Shown here piece by piece: positions 51,418 to 61,196 of a stretch of 64,000 bases of DNA. The stretch's first letter is position 1. Each line of letters starts with the position of its first letter. The notes beneath the pieces are model-generated. The model worked only from the letters and a program-made list of their open reading frames with translations, had not been told where the DNA came from and did no database searches. The translations under genes and the position numbers were made by a program. Origin of the DNA: Pseudomonadota bacterium (lineage in GTDB: Bacteria; Pseudomonadota; Gammaproteobacteria; Burkholderiales; Gallionellaceae); assembly GCA_021800795.1 (NCBI GenBank), contig JAJYYO010000013.1, positions 1-64,000 on the forward strand. Reading direction: 5' to 3'.

Positions 51418-51888
51418 ATGAACCTGATGAGCGATCAATCGTTGCGTATCAGCTCACCGGTCGTCCTGCTGCAAATGATCGTTCGCGGTTATCTGCGGAT
51501 GGACCTCAAGGTTATTATCCGTGCGCTGCTGGTGATGTGTTTGCTGGTCTTGTGCATGCCCTCCGTCTGGGCTGCGCAGGACACCCCTTACAAGCTGGAC
51601 ATCGGTCGTGGCGGGCAGTGCGTGAGGGATCCCGTGTGGATGCGCAAGAATCACATGCATCTGCTGATACACCAGCGCGATGAGGTGGTGCATAAGGGGA
51701 TACGCGATGACAAGATCAGCCTTAAAAACTGCATCGAATGTCATGCCAGCACCAAGGATGACAGTGTGATTGCGCGGGAAGACAGTTTCTGTGTCGCGTG
51801 TCATCGCTATGAAGCCGTCAAGATCGACTGTTTCGAATGCCATTCCGGTACGCGCAAGAGTGTCTGGTTGCAAAGGAATGCAAAATGA
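51418..51888 (+). CDS. dsrJ: DsrJ triheme cytochrome c
   Basis: 156 aa with an N-terminal hydrophobic anchor ('VIIRALLVMCLLVLCMPSVWA'). Three heme motifs: 'CIECH', 'CVACH' and 'CFECH'. The unusual Cys ligand of one heme is probably Cys68 in 'GRGGQCVRDPVW'. Periplasmic subunit of DsrMKJOP. The start is uncertain: 51418 gives a long N-terminus, and ATG 51499 ('MDLKVIIRALL') would place the anchor at the start and the Cys near 41. Confidence 0.93.
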   Translation: MNLMSDQSLRISSPVVLLQMIVRGYLRMDLKVIIRALLVMCLLVLCMPSVWAAQDTPYKLDIGRGGQCVRDPVWMRKNHMHLLIHQRDEVVHKGIRDDKISLKNCIECHASTKDDSVIAREDSFCVACHRYEAVKIDCFECHSGTRKSVWLQRNAK

Positions 51889-52601
51889 ATGACATCCATA
51901 ATCAGCGCAGAAGTTTTTTAAAGACTTCATTAGGGGTTGCAGCCGTTACCGTCGCACCGGGCTTGTTGCTGTTTGATGTTGCCCATGGCAAGTCAGAAGC
52001 CGTCTCCAGCAAAGTTCGCTGGGGAATGCTGATCGACACCACGAACTGTGCGGACGGTTGCCATGATTGCGTGACTGCATGCAACAAGGAAAACGGGCTG
52101 TCAGGCGGATTGGCGCCTACCGATTCGCAATGGATCAGAAAAATCGAGATCAAGGATGTCAGCGCGGGACGCAGTTTTGCGCTGCCCATGATGTGCCAGC
52201 ATTGCGAAGAACCGCCCTGCGTGGATGTATGCCCCACGGGCGCTTCTTTCAAGCGTGCGGACGGCATCGTGCTGGTTGACAAGCATCGCTGCATCGGCTG
52301 CCGTTATTGCATGATGGCCTGTCCGTACAAGGCGCGCTCCTTCGTACATGAACCGCTGCACAATCAGAATCCCGATGTGCCGCGCGGCAAGGGCACGGTG
52401 GAGAGTTGTACCCTGTGCGTGCATCGCATCGATGCAGGCAAACAACCCGCTTGCGCCGAAGCTTGCCCGAATAAATCCATTTTATTCGGCGATCTGAATG
52501 ACCGGAACAGTGAAATCGCAAAAAAACTACGCACCGTCGCATCTGTGCAGGTGCGTTCCGATTTGGGACTTAATCCCGGCATCCATTACCAAGGAATATG
52601 A
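51885..52601 (+). CDS. dsrO: DsrO periplasmic iron-sulfur protein
   Basis: 238 aa from ATG 51885 (ATGA overlap with dsrJ). Tat signal 'RRSFLKTSLGVAAVTVAPG' is followed by four ferredoxin motifs: 'CADGCHDCVTAC', 'CQHCEEPPCVDVCP', 'CIGCRYCMMACP' and 'CTLCVHRI...CAEACP'. Pairs with DsrP in the periplasmic half of DsrMKJOP. Confidence 0.94.
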   Translation: MNDIHNQRRSFLKTSLGVAAVTVAPGLLLFDVAHGKSEAVSSKVRWGMLIDTTNCADGCHDCVTACNKENGLSGGLAPTDSQWIRKIEIKDVSAGRSFALPMMCQHCEEPPCVDVCPTGASFKRADGIVLVDKHRCIGCRYCMMACPYKARSFVHEPLHNQNPDVPRGKGTVESCTLCVHRIDAGKQPACAEACPNKSILFGDLNDRNSEIAKKLRTVASVQVRSDLGLNPGIHYQGI

Positions 52602-53800
52602 GCATGTCGACGTCGTTGAACAGTAAATATGCCGCATTGCAATTCAAGAATCGCCTGTATTACCTGCTGCTGGCCGCAGGCGGACTGGTGCTTCTGGCTG
52701 CCCTGTATTCCGTGCATATGATGGAAAGCCACGGGCATATTATTACCGGTATGAACAACCAGATTGTATGGGGGGTGCCGCATGTATTCGCGATTTTTTT
52801 GATCGTGGCCGCATCGGGCGTGCTGAATGTCGCATCTATCGGTTCGGTGTTCGGTAAAGCCATTTACAAGGCGCGCGCGCCTTTGGCCAGCCTGCTGTCC
52901 ATCGCCATGCTGGCGGGAGGGCTGGCTGTGCTGATGCTCGACCTGGGCCGCCCAGATCGTTTCATGCTTCCCGCCTTCAACTTCAATGTGACGTCTGTTT
53001 TTGCGTGGAACGTGGTGCTCTATTCCGGCTTGTTCGGGCTGGTGGTCGCGTATCTGTGGACCATGATGGAAAAGCGCATGAATGTCTGGACGAAATCAGT
53101 CGGACTGGCGGTGTTCGCCTGGCGTTTTATTCTAACCACCGGTACCGGTCTGATCTTCGCTTTTCTCACCGCTCGCCAGGCTTATGGCTCTGCCATCTTG
53201 CCGCCGATGTTCATCGTGCTTTCCTTCGCCTGGGGTATGGCCGTGTTCCATATGGTACAGACTGTAATGTATGCATGGAACGATAAGGTGCTTGATCCTG
53301 CGATCATGGAACGCAAGAAGCATCTGCTCGGCGTGTTCGTGCTTGCATCGCTGTACATGGTGGCTGTTTATCATATGACCAACCTGTATTTTGCCCATAA
53401 AACAGGTTTCGAGCATTTTATCCTGAAGGATGGCGGCGTCTACCCGACCCTGTTCTGGTGGGGTTATGTGGTATTGGGCAATATAGTACCGTTGATTCTG
53501 ATCTATCTGCCGGGCCTCGGAAGCAAGATCAGCGCGCTGGCGGCTTCACTGACTGTCGTGCTGGGCGGATTTGCATTTCTGTATGTGTTCATCATCGGCG
53601 GGCAGGCTTATCCGCTGGATATTTTTCCCGGCTTCCAGGTCAGCAGCACCTTCGGCGATGGTCAGATTGCAAGTTACACCCCTTCCGTTTATGAAATCCT
53701 GCTGGGCCTCGGCGGGCTTGCCATTGCCTTCATCATTACGACGGTCAGTGTGCGTGTGTTGAATTTCATGCCGCATGACAAGCCTTACATCGCCGATTAA
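52598..53800 (+). CDS. dsrP: DsrP, NrfD-like membrane subunit
   Basis: A 400-aa NrfD/PsrC family protein with about ten transmembrane helices. 'LMLDLGRPDRFMLPAFNFN' is the family signature. Exchanges electrons between DsrO and the quinone pool. Overlaps the dsrO stop by 4 bp (ATGA). Followed 9 bp later by dsrN. Confidence 0.94.
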   Translation: MSMSTSLNSKYAALQFKNRLYYLLLAAGGLVLLAALYSVHMMESHGHIITGMNNQIVWGVPHVFAIFLIVAASGVLNVASIGSVFGKAIYKARAPLASLLSIAMLAGGLAVLMLDLGRPDRFMLPAFNFNVTSVFAWNVVLYSGLFGLVVAYLWTMMEKRMNVWTKSVGLAVFAWRFILTTGTGLIFAFLTARQAYGSAILPPMFIVLSFAWGMAVFHMVQTVMYAWNDKVLDPAIMERKKHLLGVFVLASLYMVAVYHMTNLYFAHKTGFEHFILKDGGVYPTLFWWGYVVLGNIVPLILIYLPGLGSKISALAASLTVVLGGFAFLYVFIIGGQAYPLDIFPGFQVSSTFGDGQIASYTPSVYEILLGLGGLAIAFIITTVSVRVLNFMPHDKPYIAD

Positions 53801-53809
53801 TACAGTTGC

Positions 53810-55225
53810 ATGGCTGCCATGAACCGTTTTCTTATTTCGGCAGCGCACAAGTCATCGGGTAAAACGATGGTCAGCATTGGCTTGTGTGCTGCATTAAAAG
53901 CGCGCGGACACGTCGTGCAGCCCTACAAAAAGGGGCCGGATTATATCGACCCGATGTGGTTGTCGCAGGCAGCTGGCCGTCCCTGCCGTAATCTTGACCT
54001 GTATCTGATGGAACGCTGCGACATCATCGCCACTTTTTCGCGCCACAGCGCAGCAGTAAGTCTGGTGGAAGGCAACAAGGGGCTGTACGACGGCCTGGCG
54101 CTCGATGGCAGCAACAGCAACGCGGCGCTGGCCAAGATGCTCGATCTGCCGGTGTTTCTGGTGATCGATGCGCGCGGCATGACGCGCGGCATTGCGCCGC
54201 TGATTCTGGGCTATCAGGCGTTCGATCGCGACATCAATATTGCCGGCGTGATACTCAATAATCTGGGCGGCAATCGCCACGAAGCCAAATTGCGCGCGGT
54301 TATCGAGCACTACACCGATGTGCCGGTGGTCGGTGCAATCCATCACGACGAACGGCTCAGCATCGTCGAGCGTCATCTGGGTTTGATGCCCAGCAATGAA
54401 TCCCATGTCGCGACAGCCAAGATCAAGCAGATAGGCGAGGCCATCGCTGAACAGGTCGATCTGGACAAACTGCTGGCCCTGTCGAAAAAAGAACCGCTGG
54501 ATACGCCCGGCAAGGCCGAGATCATCGCCCTGCCCGGCAGGGATAAAGTGCGCATTGCCATCGCCCGCGACCGGGCTTTCGGTTTCTATTATGCCGACGA
54601 CCTCGATGCTTTGACTGAAGCGGGTGCGGAACTGGTGCCGTTCGACGCCCTGCGCGATGCTGCTTTGCCGGATGTCGATGCCTTGTATATCGGCGGAGGA
54701 TTCCCGGAGACTTGTGCGGCAGAACTGGAAGCCAACGACAGCTTGCGTATGCAGATCAAACAGATGATTGAAAACGGTATGCCGACTTATGCCGAATGCG
54801 GCGGATTGATGTATCTGTCACGCAGCATCGATTATCAGGGGCGCCGCTACAAAATGGTGGGTGCGATTCCGGGCGATGTGCAGATGCACGACAAGCCTGT
54901 CGGTCGCGGTTATGTGCATCTAAAAGAAGCCGGGTCGCATCCGTGGCCGCGCCCAAACGGGCCTGCGATGCAAATCAGGGCGCACGAGTTCCATTATTCC
55001 AGCCTGGAAAATTTGCCTCCGGAGACACGCTACGCTTACCATGTCGAACGCGGTTACGGTATAGACGGGGAACGTGACGGGCTGGTGCTGCACAACATGC
55101 TTGCATCTTATACTCATCTGCGCACCATAGGCAGTTGCTACTGGGCAGCGCGCTTTGTGGCTTTTATTCGGCGCGTAAAGCAACCATCCAATACAGGCAA
55201 TAATTTAACCATCGGAAAAATATGA
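53810..55225 (+). CDS. dsrN: DsrN, cobyrinate a,c-diamide synthase-like (siroheme amidase)
   Basis: 471 aa. An N-terminal P-loop amidotransferase domain ('AAHKSSGKTMVSIGLCAALKARGH') and a C-terminal glutamine amidotransferase domain ('YIGGGFPETCAAELEAND', catalytic Cys in 'YAECGGLMYL'). DsrN amidates siroheme to siroamide for DsrAB. Start ATG 53810 or 53819 ('MNRFLISAAHKS'); neither has a strong ribosome site. Overlaps the next gene by 4 bp. Confidence 0.92.
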   Translation: MAAMNRFLISAAHKSSGKTMVSIGLCAALKARGHVVQPYKKGPDYIDPMWLSQAAGRPCRNLDLYLMERCDIIATFSRHSAAVSLVEGNKGLYDGLALDGSNSNAALAKMLDLPVFLVIDARGMTRGIAPLILGYQAFDRDINIAGVILNNLGGNRHEAKLRAVIEHYTDVPVVGAIHHDERLSIVERHLGLMPSNESHVATAKIKQIGEAIAEQVDLDKLLALSKKEPLDTPGKAEIIALPGRDKVRIAIARDRAFGFYYADDLDALTEAGAELVPFDALRDAALPDVDALYIGGGFPETCAAELEANDSLRMQIKQMIENGMPTYAECGGLMYLSRSIDYQGRRYKMVGAIPGDVQMHDKPVGRGYVHLKEAGSHPWPRPNGPAMQIRAHEFHYSSLENLPPETRYAYHVERGYGIDGERDGLVLHNMLASYTHLRTIGSCYWAARFVAFIRRVKQPSNTGNNLTIGKI

Positions 55226-56211
55226 CACATCCATTTGCGCAATATATACAGTTTCTGGGTAAGGGACGCCGCGGCGCGCGCGATATGACGCAACAGGAAG
55301 CCGGGCAAGCCATGGCGATGATGCTCAAGGGGCAGGCTGAACCCGCTCAGATCGGCGCTTTTTTGATGTTGATGCGAGTCAAGGAAGAAACGGTGGCTGA
55401 AATGGCAGGCTTTGCCGAGGCATCGCGCCAGAGTATCAGTGTGCCGGAGGGTTTTCCCGTGGTTGATCTGGACTGGGCGGCCTATGCGGGCAAGCGCCGT
55501 CAACTGCCCTGGTTCGTTTTGTCAGCCTTGTTGCTGGCAAGTAACGGCATCAAGGTGTTGATGCATGGTATGGAAGTGAAATCAGCAGAGCGGGTTAACA
55601 CTACCGATGCGCTTGCCGCGTTAGGCGTGGCAAACTGCCGCTCGTTCGAGCAGGCTGCACAGCAATTGGAACAGCGCAACTTCGCGTTTATCCTGCTCGG
55701 CGCGATGAATCCTGTGCTGCAGCAGTACATTGATCTTAAAGAAACGCTGGGGCTGCGTTCTCCGGTGCATTCGGTTGTGCGCATGTTGAATCCGGCACGC
55801 GCGGCAACCTCCATCATGGGGATATTTCACCCGGGCTATGATGAGACTCATCAGGGCGCGGCACAGTTGTTGGGGGATACTTCGCTTGCCGTATTCAAGG
55901 GCGAGGGCGGTGAGGCGGAACGCAATCCCGATGCCGACTGCAAGGTGAGGCTCCTGCTGCAAGGCGAAATGCTGACTGAAGTATGGCCGGCCTTATTCAA
56001 TTCGCGTCACATGAAGGATGAAACGATGGATGTTTCGCGTCTGGGCCGACTGTGGCGGGGCGAAATCGAGGACGAATACGGACAGGCTGCCGTACAGGCT
56101 ACCGCTGCCATTGCATTGCGTGCGATGGGAAGAGCGACGGACAGGGATGATGCACAGCGTATGGCAGCGGCGATGTGGCAGGCGCGCGCCCGCGATTATC
56201 TGGGAAGCTGA
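55222..56211 (+). CDS. TrpD2/YbiB-like phosphoribosyltransferase-family protein
   Basis: 329 aa. Resembles anthranilate phosphoribosyltransferase in fold: the N-terminal helical part '[37 protein letters not shown]' is close to TrpD. The substrate loop is changed ('[22 protein letters not shown]') and matches the YbiB/TrpD2 group, which binds nucleic acid and has no known phosphoribosyl activity. Coupled to dsrN by a 4-bp overlap and 1 bp from cysG. Confidence 0.82.
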   Translation: MTHPFAQYIQFLGKGRRGARDMTQQEAGQAMAMMLKGQAEPAQIGAFLMLMRVKEETVAEMAGFAEASRQSISVPEGFPVVDLDWAAYAGKRRQLPWFVLSALLLASNGIKVLMHGMEVKSAERVNTTDALAALGVANCRSFEQAAQQLEQRNFAFILLGAMNPVLQQYIDLKETLGLRSPVHSVVRMLNPARAATSIMGIFHPGYDETHQGAAQLLGDTSLAVFKGEGGEAERNPDADCKVRLLLQGEMLTEVWPALFNSRHMKDETMDVSRLGRLWRGEIEDEYGQAAVQATAAIALRAMGRATDRDDAQRMAAAMWQARARDYLGS

Positions 56212-56212
56212 T

Positions 56213-57592
56213 ATGGATTTTTTGCCGATTTTTCTCAACGTCAAGGAAAAGTTATGCCTGGTGGTCGGCGGTGGCGAAGTTGCCAGGCGCAAAGCGGGCG
56301 TGCTGCTGGATGCGGGAGCGAGGGTGCGCGTGGTCGCGCCGCACATCGAACCTTCTTTGTCCGGGCAGGCGGACGTCGAGTGCATCGTTGCCCGTTTCGA
56401 GGCTGAGCATTTAAGCGATGTGGTGCTGGTCGTCGCCGCGACCGATGACCGGAGTGTCAACACCCAGGTCTCCGAGCTGGCGCGTGCGCGCAACATACCG
56501 GTGAATGTGGTGGATGACCCGGCACTTTGCAGCTTCATCATGCCTGCCATTCTGGACCGTTCACCGCTGATGGTGGCTTTTTCCAGCGGAGGTGCTTCGC
56601 CTGTGTTGACGCGCATGATGCGCGGCAAGCTCGAAGCCGTCATTCCGCAGAATTTCAGCCGTCTGGCGATTTTCGCGGAACGTTTTCGCGGGCTGGTCAA
56701 ACAACGCGTGACGAATCCAGCCAAGCGCCGCATCTTCTGGGAAAATGCACTGGATGGCGTCATCGCGGAAAAAGTGCTGACCGGCGATGAGAACAGCGCA
56801 GAGCAGATGCTGCAACAGATGCTGGTCGATGAGGACAACATCGTGCGCGGTGAAGTGTATCTGGTCGGTGCGGGGCCGGGCGATCCGGATCTGTTGACTT
56901 TTCGTGCGCTGCGCTTGATGCAGAAAGCCGATGTGGTGGTATACGATAATCTGGTGTCGAAACCCATCGTCGAGATGACGCGACGCGATGCGGAGCGTAT
57001 TTTCGTCGGCAAGAAGCGCGCCGATCACACGCTGCGCCAGGAGGAAATCAATGAATTGCTGGTGCGTCTGGCCAAGCAAGGCAAGCGCGTATTGCGCCTG
57101 AAGGGTGGCGATCCGTTCATCTTCGGCCGGGGCGGCGAAGAGATCGAGACGCTGGCGGCGGAGGGTATCCCGTTTCAGGTAGTGCCCGGCATTACTGCGG
57201 CTTCCGGTGTGGCATCGTATGCGGGCATTCCGCTGACGCATCGCGATTATGCACAGTCCTGCATGTTCGTCACCGGGCACCTCAAGGACGGCAGCATGAA
57301 CCTCGATTGGGCGGCGTTGGCCAGACCCAGGCAGACTGTGGTGGTGTATATGGGACTGCACGGACTGGACACGCTGTGCGATGAGCTGGTCAAACACGGC
57401 ATGCCCGACACCACGCCTATCGCCATCGTTCAGCAAGGCACAACGCAGAATCAGCGCGTGGTTACCGGCACACTGGCGACGTTGCCCAAGATTGCAGCGA
57501 TTGCACAACTGCAAGCTCCAACGCTGATCATCATAGGCGGCGTGGTCAAGCTGCGTGAGAAGTTGCAGTGGTTTTATCCACGGCAATCCTGA
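56213..57592 (+). CDS. cysG: Siroheme synthase CysG
   Basis: 459 aa from ATG 56213. The N-terminal domain is precorrin-2 dehydrogenase/sirohydrochlorin ferrochelatase ('[16 protein letters not shown]', '[14 protein letters not shown]'). The C-terminal domain is uroporphyrinogen-III methyltransferase ('[22 protein letters not shown]', '[15 protein letters not shown]'). Supplies siroheme to DsrAB, modified by the nearby DsrN. Trifunctional full-length form. Confidence 0.94.
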   Translation: MDFLPIFLNVKEKLCLVVGGGEVARRKAGVLLDAGARVRVVAPHIEPSLSGQADVECIVARFEAEHLSDVVLVVAATDDRSVNTQVSELARARNIPVNVVDDPALCSFIMPAILDRSPLMVAFSSGGASPVLTRMMRGKLEAVIPQNFSRLAIFAERFRGLVKQRVTNPAKRRIFWENALDGVIAEKVLTGDENSAEQMLQQMLVDEDNIVRGEVYLVGAGPGDPDLLTFRALRLMQKADVVVYDNLVSKPIVEMTRRDAERIFVGKKRADHTLRQEEINELLVRLAKQGKRVLRLKGGDPFIFGRGGEEIETLAAEGIPFQVVPGITAASGVASYAGIPLTHRDYAQSCMFVTGHLKDGSMNLDWAALARPRQTVVVYMGLHGLDTLCDELVKHGMPDTTPIAIVQQGTTQNQRVVTGTLATLPKIAAIAQLQAPTLIIIGGVVKLREKLQWFYPRQS

Positions 57593-57619
57593 ATTTGTGA
57601 CCGCAGGCGAAACGGCTTC

Positions 57620-59107
57620 ATGAGCAACCTGCTGAGTCTGACGCGTGCGGCAAGGTTGGTCGGTGTCAGCCGTGTCGCGCTGCAAAAGAAAATTCAATGC
57701 GGGAAAATGATTTCCCACGATGGCATGGTGAGCGTCGAGAGCTTGCTGGCATGTTACCCGGAGGCGCAGCTGGAAGATACCGTCGAGTTTCAACGGATAT
57801 CCATGATCAAGGAGAAGGCATTTGGCAAGCGGGTTTTTGAGCGCGCACTACCCGATGCGGAAGTGCTGGCCGCACGTGTGACAGAATTGAGCAAAGCGCT
57901 GGCTGCCAGCCAATTGCAAATTCAGAAATTAAACGTATTTTTAAACAAGCTGTGGCAAAGGCTGGATGAGTCGGCGAGTAATGCCGAGTCTCGCGAGACC
58001 ATGGAAAACCTGAAGTTATGGATAAAACACGAGGCAACCTCCGCTATGGAACCAGGCTTTAGCAATCCTTTGTCGATCCGGGACAGCATGCTGAGCGTCA
58101 TGACTGCACAGGTGACCGTGTTGCCCAGCGGGCATGATTTTTTGCTCGAAGGGCAGGATACTTTGCTGGAGGCGGCCATGCGAGCCGGCATACCGCTCAA
58201 TTATGGATGCAGCGGCGGCAATTGCGGTCTCTGTAAGGCCAGAGTCGTTTCGGGTCTGGTCAAAAAAACGCGTCATCACGATTTCGTTATTTCCGAAGCG
58301 GATAAGAGTCAGGGCTTTGTTTTATTATGCAGCAATACTGCGGTCAGCGATGTCGTAATCGAAGCCGTCGTTGCAGGCAGCGTGCAGGATATTCCTTTTC
58401 AGCAAATAACCGCTACGGTCAAAAGCATCGATGCGCTCGCGCAGGACATGCTGTTGCTGCACGTGCAGACACCGCGCAGCCAGCGTTTGCGTTTTCTCGC
58501 AGGGCAGAGCGTGACCCTGCGGGTCGGAGAGTCCTTCGTTGCCGATCTGCCTATTGCCAGCTGTCCCTGCGATGATCGCAACGTGCTGTTTCATGTGCGC
58601 CGCCAGCATGGCAATCTGTTCTCGGATTATGTTTTTGACCGTCTCAAGGTGCACGAATCGGTTGAACTGGAAGGGCCGCAAGGCGAATTCATTCTGTATG
58701 AGAAGTCACCGCGCGCGCTGTATTTCTTTGCGTTCGACGGCGGCTTTGCACCGATAAAAAGCCTGATCGAACATGCCCTGTCGCTGAATGCGGAGCATAT
58801 TCATCTGCACTGGATAGGGTCAACTCAGGAAAATATTTATATGCCGAACGTGGTGCGCGCCTGGGCCGATGCGCTGGATAATTTTCACTATCTGGAGCAT
58901 ATCGCCGGTTTCGATTTACGTGCTGCAACGGGCAACCGCGAAGCGCACTTGCAGCAGCAGTTGGGAAAAATAGTCGACAGTGATGACGGTTTGATCGAGG
59001 GCGATATCTATCTTGCCGGGCCGGAGTCTGCGTTGCTTATTGCAGAGCAGTTTTTTTTAGGTCTGGGCTTGCCCAAGACCCGCGTATCCGTGAACGTAGT
59101 CAAATAA
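57620..59107 (+). CDS. Fusion of HTH-like N-terminus with 2Fe-2S ferredoxin-reductase
   Basis: 495 aa in three parts. Residues 1-60 look like an excisionase/MerR-type helix-turn-helix ('SLTRAARLVGVSRVALQKKIQCGKM'). Residues 70-160 form a helical coiled-coil-like linker. From about 165 there is a plant-type [2Fe-2S] ferredoxin ('NYGCSGGNCGLCKARV', with the fourth Cys in 'LLCSNT'), then a ferredoxin-NADP reductase-like FAD/NAD module ('FLAGQSVTLRV', 'FAFDGGFAPIKSLIEHAL'). The usual FAD-binding RxYS is 'LPIASCP'. A redox-sensing regulator or a DNA-tethered reductase are both possible. Located 28 bp after cysG. Confidence 0.78.
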   Translation: MSNLLSLTRAARLVGVSRVALQKKIQCGKMISHDGMVSVESLLACYPEAQLEDTVEFQRISMIKEKAFGKRVFERALPDAEVLAARVTELSKALAASQLQIQKLNVFLNKLWQRLDESASNAESRETMENLKLWIKHEATSAMEPGFSNPLSIRDSMLSVMTAQVTVLPSGHDFLLEGQDTLLEAAMRAGIPLNYGCSGGNCGLCKARVVSGLVKKTRHHDFVISEADKSQGFVLLCSNTAVSDVVIEAVVAGSVQDIPFQQITATVKSIDALAQDMLLLHVQTPRSQRLRFLAGQSVTLRVGESFVADLPIASCPCDDRNVLFHVRRQHGNLFSDYVFDRLKVHESVELEGPQGEFILYEKSPRALYFFAFDGGFAPIKSLIEHALSLNAEHIHLHWIGSTQENIYMPNVVRAWADALDNFHYLEHIAGFDLRAATGNREAHLQQQLGKIVDSDDGLIEGDIYLAGPESALLIAEQFFLGLGLPKTRVSVNVVK

Positions 59108-59133
59108 CTTAAATAACCTCAAGGGAGAAGAAA

Positions 59134-59376
59134 ATGGATAAAGCTGTATGTGCTCAACGTGCACCTTACGCGCTGGAGCTGGAAGCCGGTGAGTATTGGT
59201 GGTGCTCCTGTGGAAAATCAAAAACCCAACCATTCTGCGACGGGGCTCACAGCGGCAGCCAATTTGTCCCTGAAAAATTCACATTGGCGGAAAAAACCAA
59301 GGTCTGGCTATGCGGCTGCAAGGCAACATCGAAAAAACCGTTTTGCGATGGCGCGCACAACAAGCTGGAAGGCTAG
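59134..59376 (+). CDS. Tandem CDGSH iron-sulfur protein
   Basis: 80 aa with two CDGSH-type (mitoNEET) motifs: 'CSCGKSKTQPFCDGAH' and 'CGCKATSKKPFCDGAH'. Each gives three Cys and one His for a [2Fe-2S] cluster. Small electron-transfer or cluster-transfer protein in the cytoplasm. Follows the ferredoxin-reductase fusion by 26 bp with 'aagggagaagaaa' as ribosome site, which suggests the two work together (inference). Confidence 0.88.
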   Translation: MDKAVCAQRAPYALELEAGEYWWCSCGKSKTQPFCDGAHSGSQFVPEKFTLAEKTKVWLCGCKATSKKPFCDGAHNKLEG

Positions 59377-59438
59377 CGCGTTTCATTGCTTTGAGCAGGC
59401 TTTAGAATATTTTCCGCAATTCAACCACGGGAGGCATG

Positions 59439-60335
59439 ATGAACTTTAAAAGTATGTTGCTATCGGTATTGCTGGTATCGGTCACAATGGGTGCGCAGGC
59501 GGCAGATGCGTTGCTGAAACCTTTCGTGCTGGCCTCTAAGGGTGCAGGGACAGTGGCTGAGAAGGCTGTCCAGGTAAAGGCGGCACTGACGGGAGGCGGT
59601 TTTACGGTGGTCGGTGAATATGCACCTTATGCCGGCGCTGACATCATCATCGTCACCAACGACGAGTTGAAGAAAAATGCCGCAGCTTCGGAAAATGGCG
59701 GGTATGGCGCGGTGCAGCGTGTTGCGATCACCGAAGCCGGCAAAGAAGTGCAGGTCAGTTATACCAACCCGGTGTATATGGCCAATGTTTACCGTATGGA
59801 AGGGGATTTGAGCGGTGTGGCAGCGCATCTGGCGAGCGTATTGGGCAAGGTCGAAGAGTTCGGTGCGGCGACGGGTATGACAGCGAAGCAGGCACGCAAA
59901 TATCATTACATGTTCGGCATGGAATATTTTACAGACCCCAGCCTGCTGGCGGAATATGGCAGCTATGAAGAGGCTGTGCAAGCGGTCGATGCGAAGTTGT
60001 CAAACAACAGGAACGGCGTCTCCAAGGTATATCGCGTCGATATTCCCGGCAAGAAGGAGAGCGTGTTCGGCGTGGCGATGAAGGGTTCCGGCGATAACAA
60101 ATACATGGACGATCATTTCATCATGAACGAGATCGATTTCCATGATTTGAAATCAACTGCGCACCTTCCCTACGAGGTGCTGGTGTCAGGCGACAAGGTG
60201 TATGCGCTGTATGCCCGTTTTCGTATCGCGATCGATTTTCCAGACTTGAGCATGATGGGTAAGAACAGCTTCATGAACATCATGAAGTCGCCGGAAGCAA
60301 TCCGTAACGCATTGCAGAAAACGGTTCAGAAATAG
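59439..60335 (+). CDS. Exported protein of unknown function, 298 aa
   Basis: A signal peptide ('MNFKSMLLSVLLVSVTMGAQA', cleavage before ADALL) leads a soluble periplasmic protein. ATG 59439 is chosen over 59436 because GGGAGG ends 4 bp upstream of it. The mature part is rich in Val, Ala and Tyr, with 'GEYAPYAGADIIIVTNDELK', and contains no cysteine motifs. No family was recognised. It lies in the tail of the dsr cluster on the same strand. Confidence 0.8.
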   Translation: MNFKSMLLSVLLVSVTMGAQAADALLKPFVLASKGAGTVAEKAVQVKAALTGGGFTVVGEYAPYAGADIIIVTNDELKKNAAASENGGYGAVQRVAITEAGKEVQVSYTNPVYMANVYRMEGDLSGVAAHLASVLGKVEEFGAATGMTAKQARKYHYMFGMEYFTDPSLLAEYGSYEEAVQAVDAKLSNNRNGVSKVYRVDIPGKKESVFGVAMKGSGDNKYMDDHFIMNEIDFHDLKSTAHLPYEVLVSGDKVYALYARFRIAIDFPDLSMMGKNSFMNIMKSPEAIRNALQKTVQK

Positions 60336-60363
60336 TTTTAAGACAGGTAAGAGAGGATTTGTT

Positions 60364-60936
60364 ATGGGCGCACAATTAATCGAAGCAGTTAAAGCGGGCA
60401 ATGTTGCCGAAGTAAAGCGGATGTTGCTTGCCGGAGCTGATGTCAATTCACGCGACGAGGAGGGGTCGACGTTGCTGATGCTGGCAGCGTCCGTCGGCAA
60501 TCTCGGCATGGTCGCGGCGCTCATCGAATCGGGTGCGGATGTCAATGTGCAGAATGAACGCGGCTGGTCGGCACTCAGCCGTTCCGTCTTCAATGCGGAA
60601 CAAAATCGCGGTTTTGCGGATGTCGCGCAGGCGCTGATTGATGCCGGCGCGAATATCGAAGCGGCGATCAGTTATGGCGTGCGCCCGTTGATGCTGGCGG
60701 CAGGCTATGGTGAAACGGCGGTGGTTGAAGTGCTGCTGAAGGCCGGCGCCGACGTGCTGGCGAAAAATGAAGGCGGTTTCACTGCGCTGATGATGGTCAA
60801 GCAGAAGCATTATGTGGATGTCGTCAACCTGTTGCATGAGGCCGAACAGATTTCCGGTCTCGGGGAAGGCAGTTGCGAGAGCAAGAATGCCCCGGGTTCC
60901 AATGTCATCACTTTTTTGAAACGTCCCAGCGCTTGA
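60364..60936 (+). CDS. Ankyrin-repeat protein
   Basis: 190 aa with about four to five ankyrin repeats (e.g. 'VKRMLLAGADVNSRDEEGSTLLMLAASVGN', 'MVAALIESGADVNVQNERGWSAL', 'VLLKAGADVLAKNEGGFTALM'). No signal peptide, so cytoplasmic. A protein-protein interaction module; partner unknown. 28 bp after the exported protein gene. Confidence 0.9.
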   Translation: MGAQLIEAVKAGNVAEVKRMLLAGADVNSRDEEGSTLLMLAASVGNLGMVAALIESGADVNVQNERGWSALSRSVFNAEQNRGFADVAQALIDAGANIEAAISYGVRPLMLAAGYGETAVVEVLLKAGADVLAKNEGGFTALMMVKQKHYVDVVNLLHEAEQISGLGEGSCESKNAPGSNVITFLKRPSA

Positions 60937-60963
60937 TTTAACGCGTATTTGAACAGGAATCCA

Positions 60964-61191
60964 ATGCCTTATTTTATTTATCAGATTACCGAGCAGCCTA
61001 TCCGGCTTCTGAAAAATCTCGAACAGCATGAAGCCTATCGCGAGGCATCAGCCAGAGTCAAACAGTTGCGCGTCGAATTGCCCGAGAGTTCGGTTGCGGT
61101 CATCAAGATGATCCATGCGGAGAGCGAGTTACAGGCCGAAGACTTGCTCAACGAAGTGCGCGTTGCCACGCCCGGTCCGGATGACGAGTAA
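60964..61191 (+). CDS. Unknown 75-aa protein
   Basis: Begins 'MPYFIYQITEQPIRLLKNLEQHEAYREAS' and has the acidic helix 'KMIHAESELQAEDLLNEVR'. No cysteine, no recognised family. ATG 60964 has AGGA at proper spacing. Part of the same-strand tail of the dsr cluster; the next gene starts 5 bp after its stop. Confidence 0.75.
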   Translation: MPYFIYQITEQPIRLLKNLEQHEAYREASARVKQLRVELPESSVAVIKMIHAESELQAEDLLNEVRVATPGPDDE

Positions 61192-61196
61192 ATTAC

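Noticed and set aside
56561-57793. Long minus-strand open frame opposite cysG
   Set aside because: Antisense shadow of siroheme synthase; His/Gln-rich composition typical of antisense frames here.
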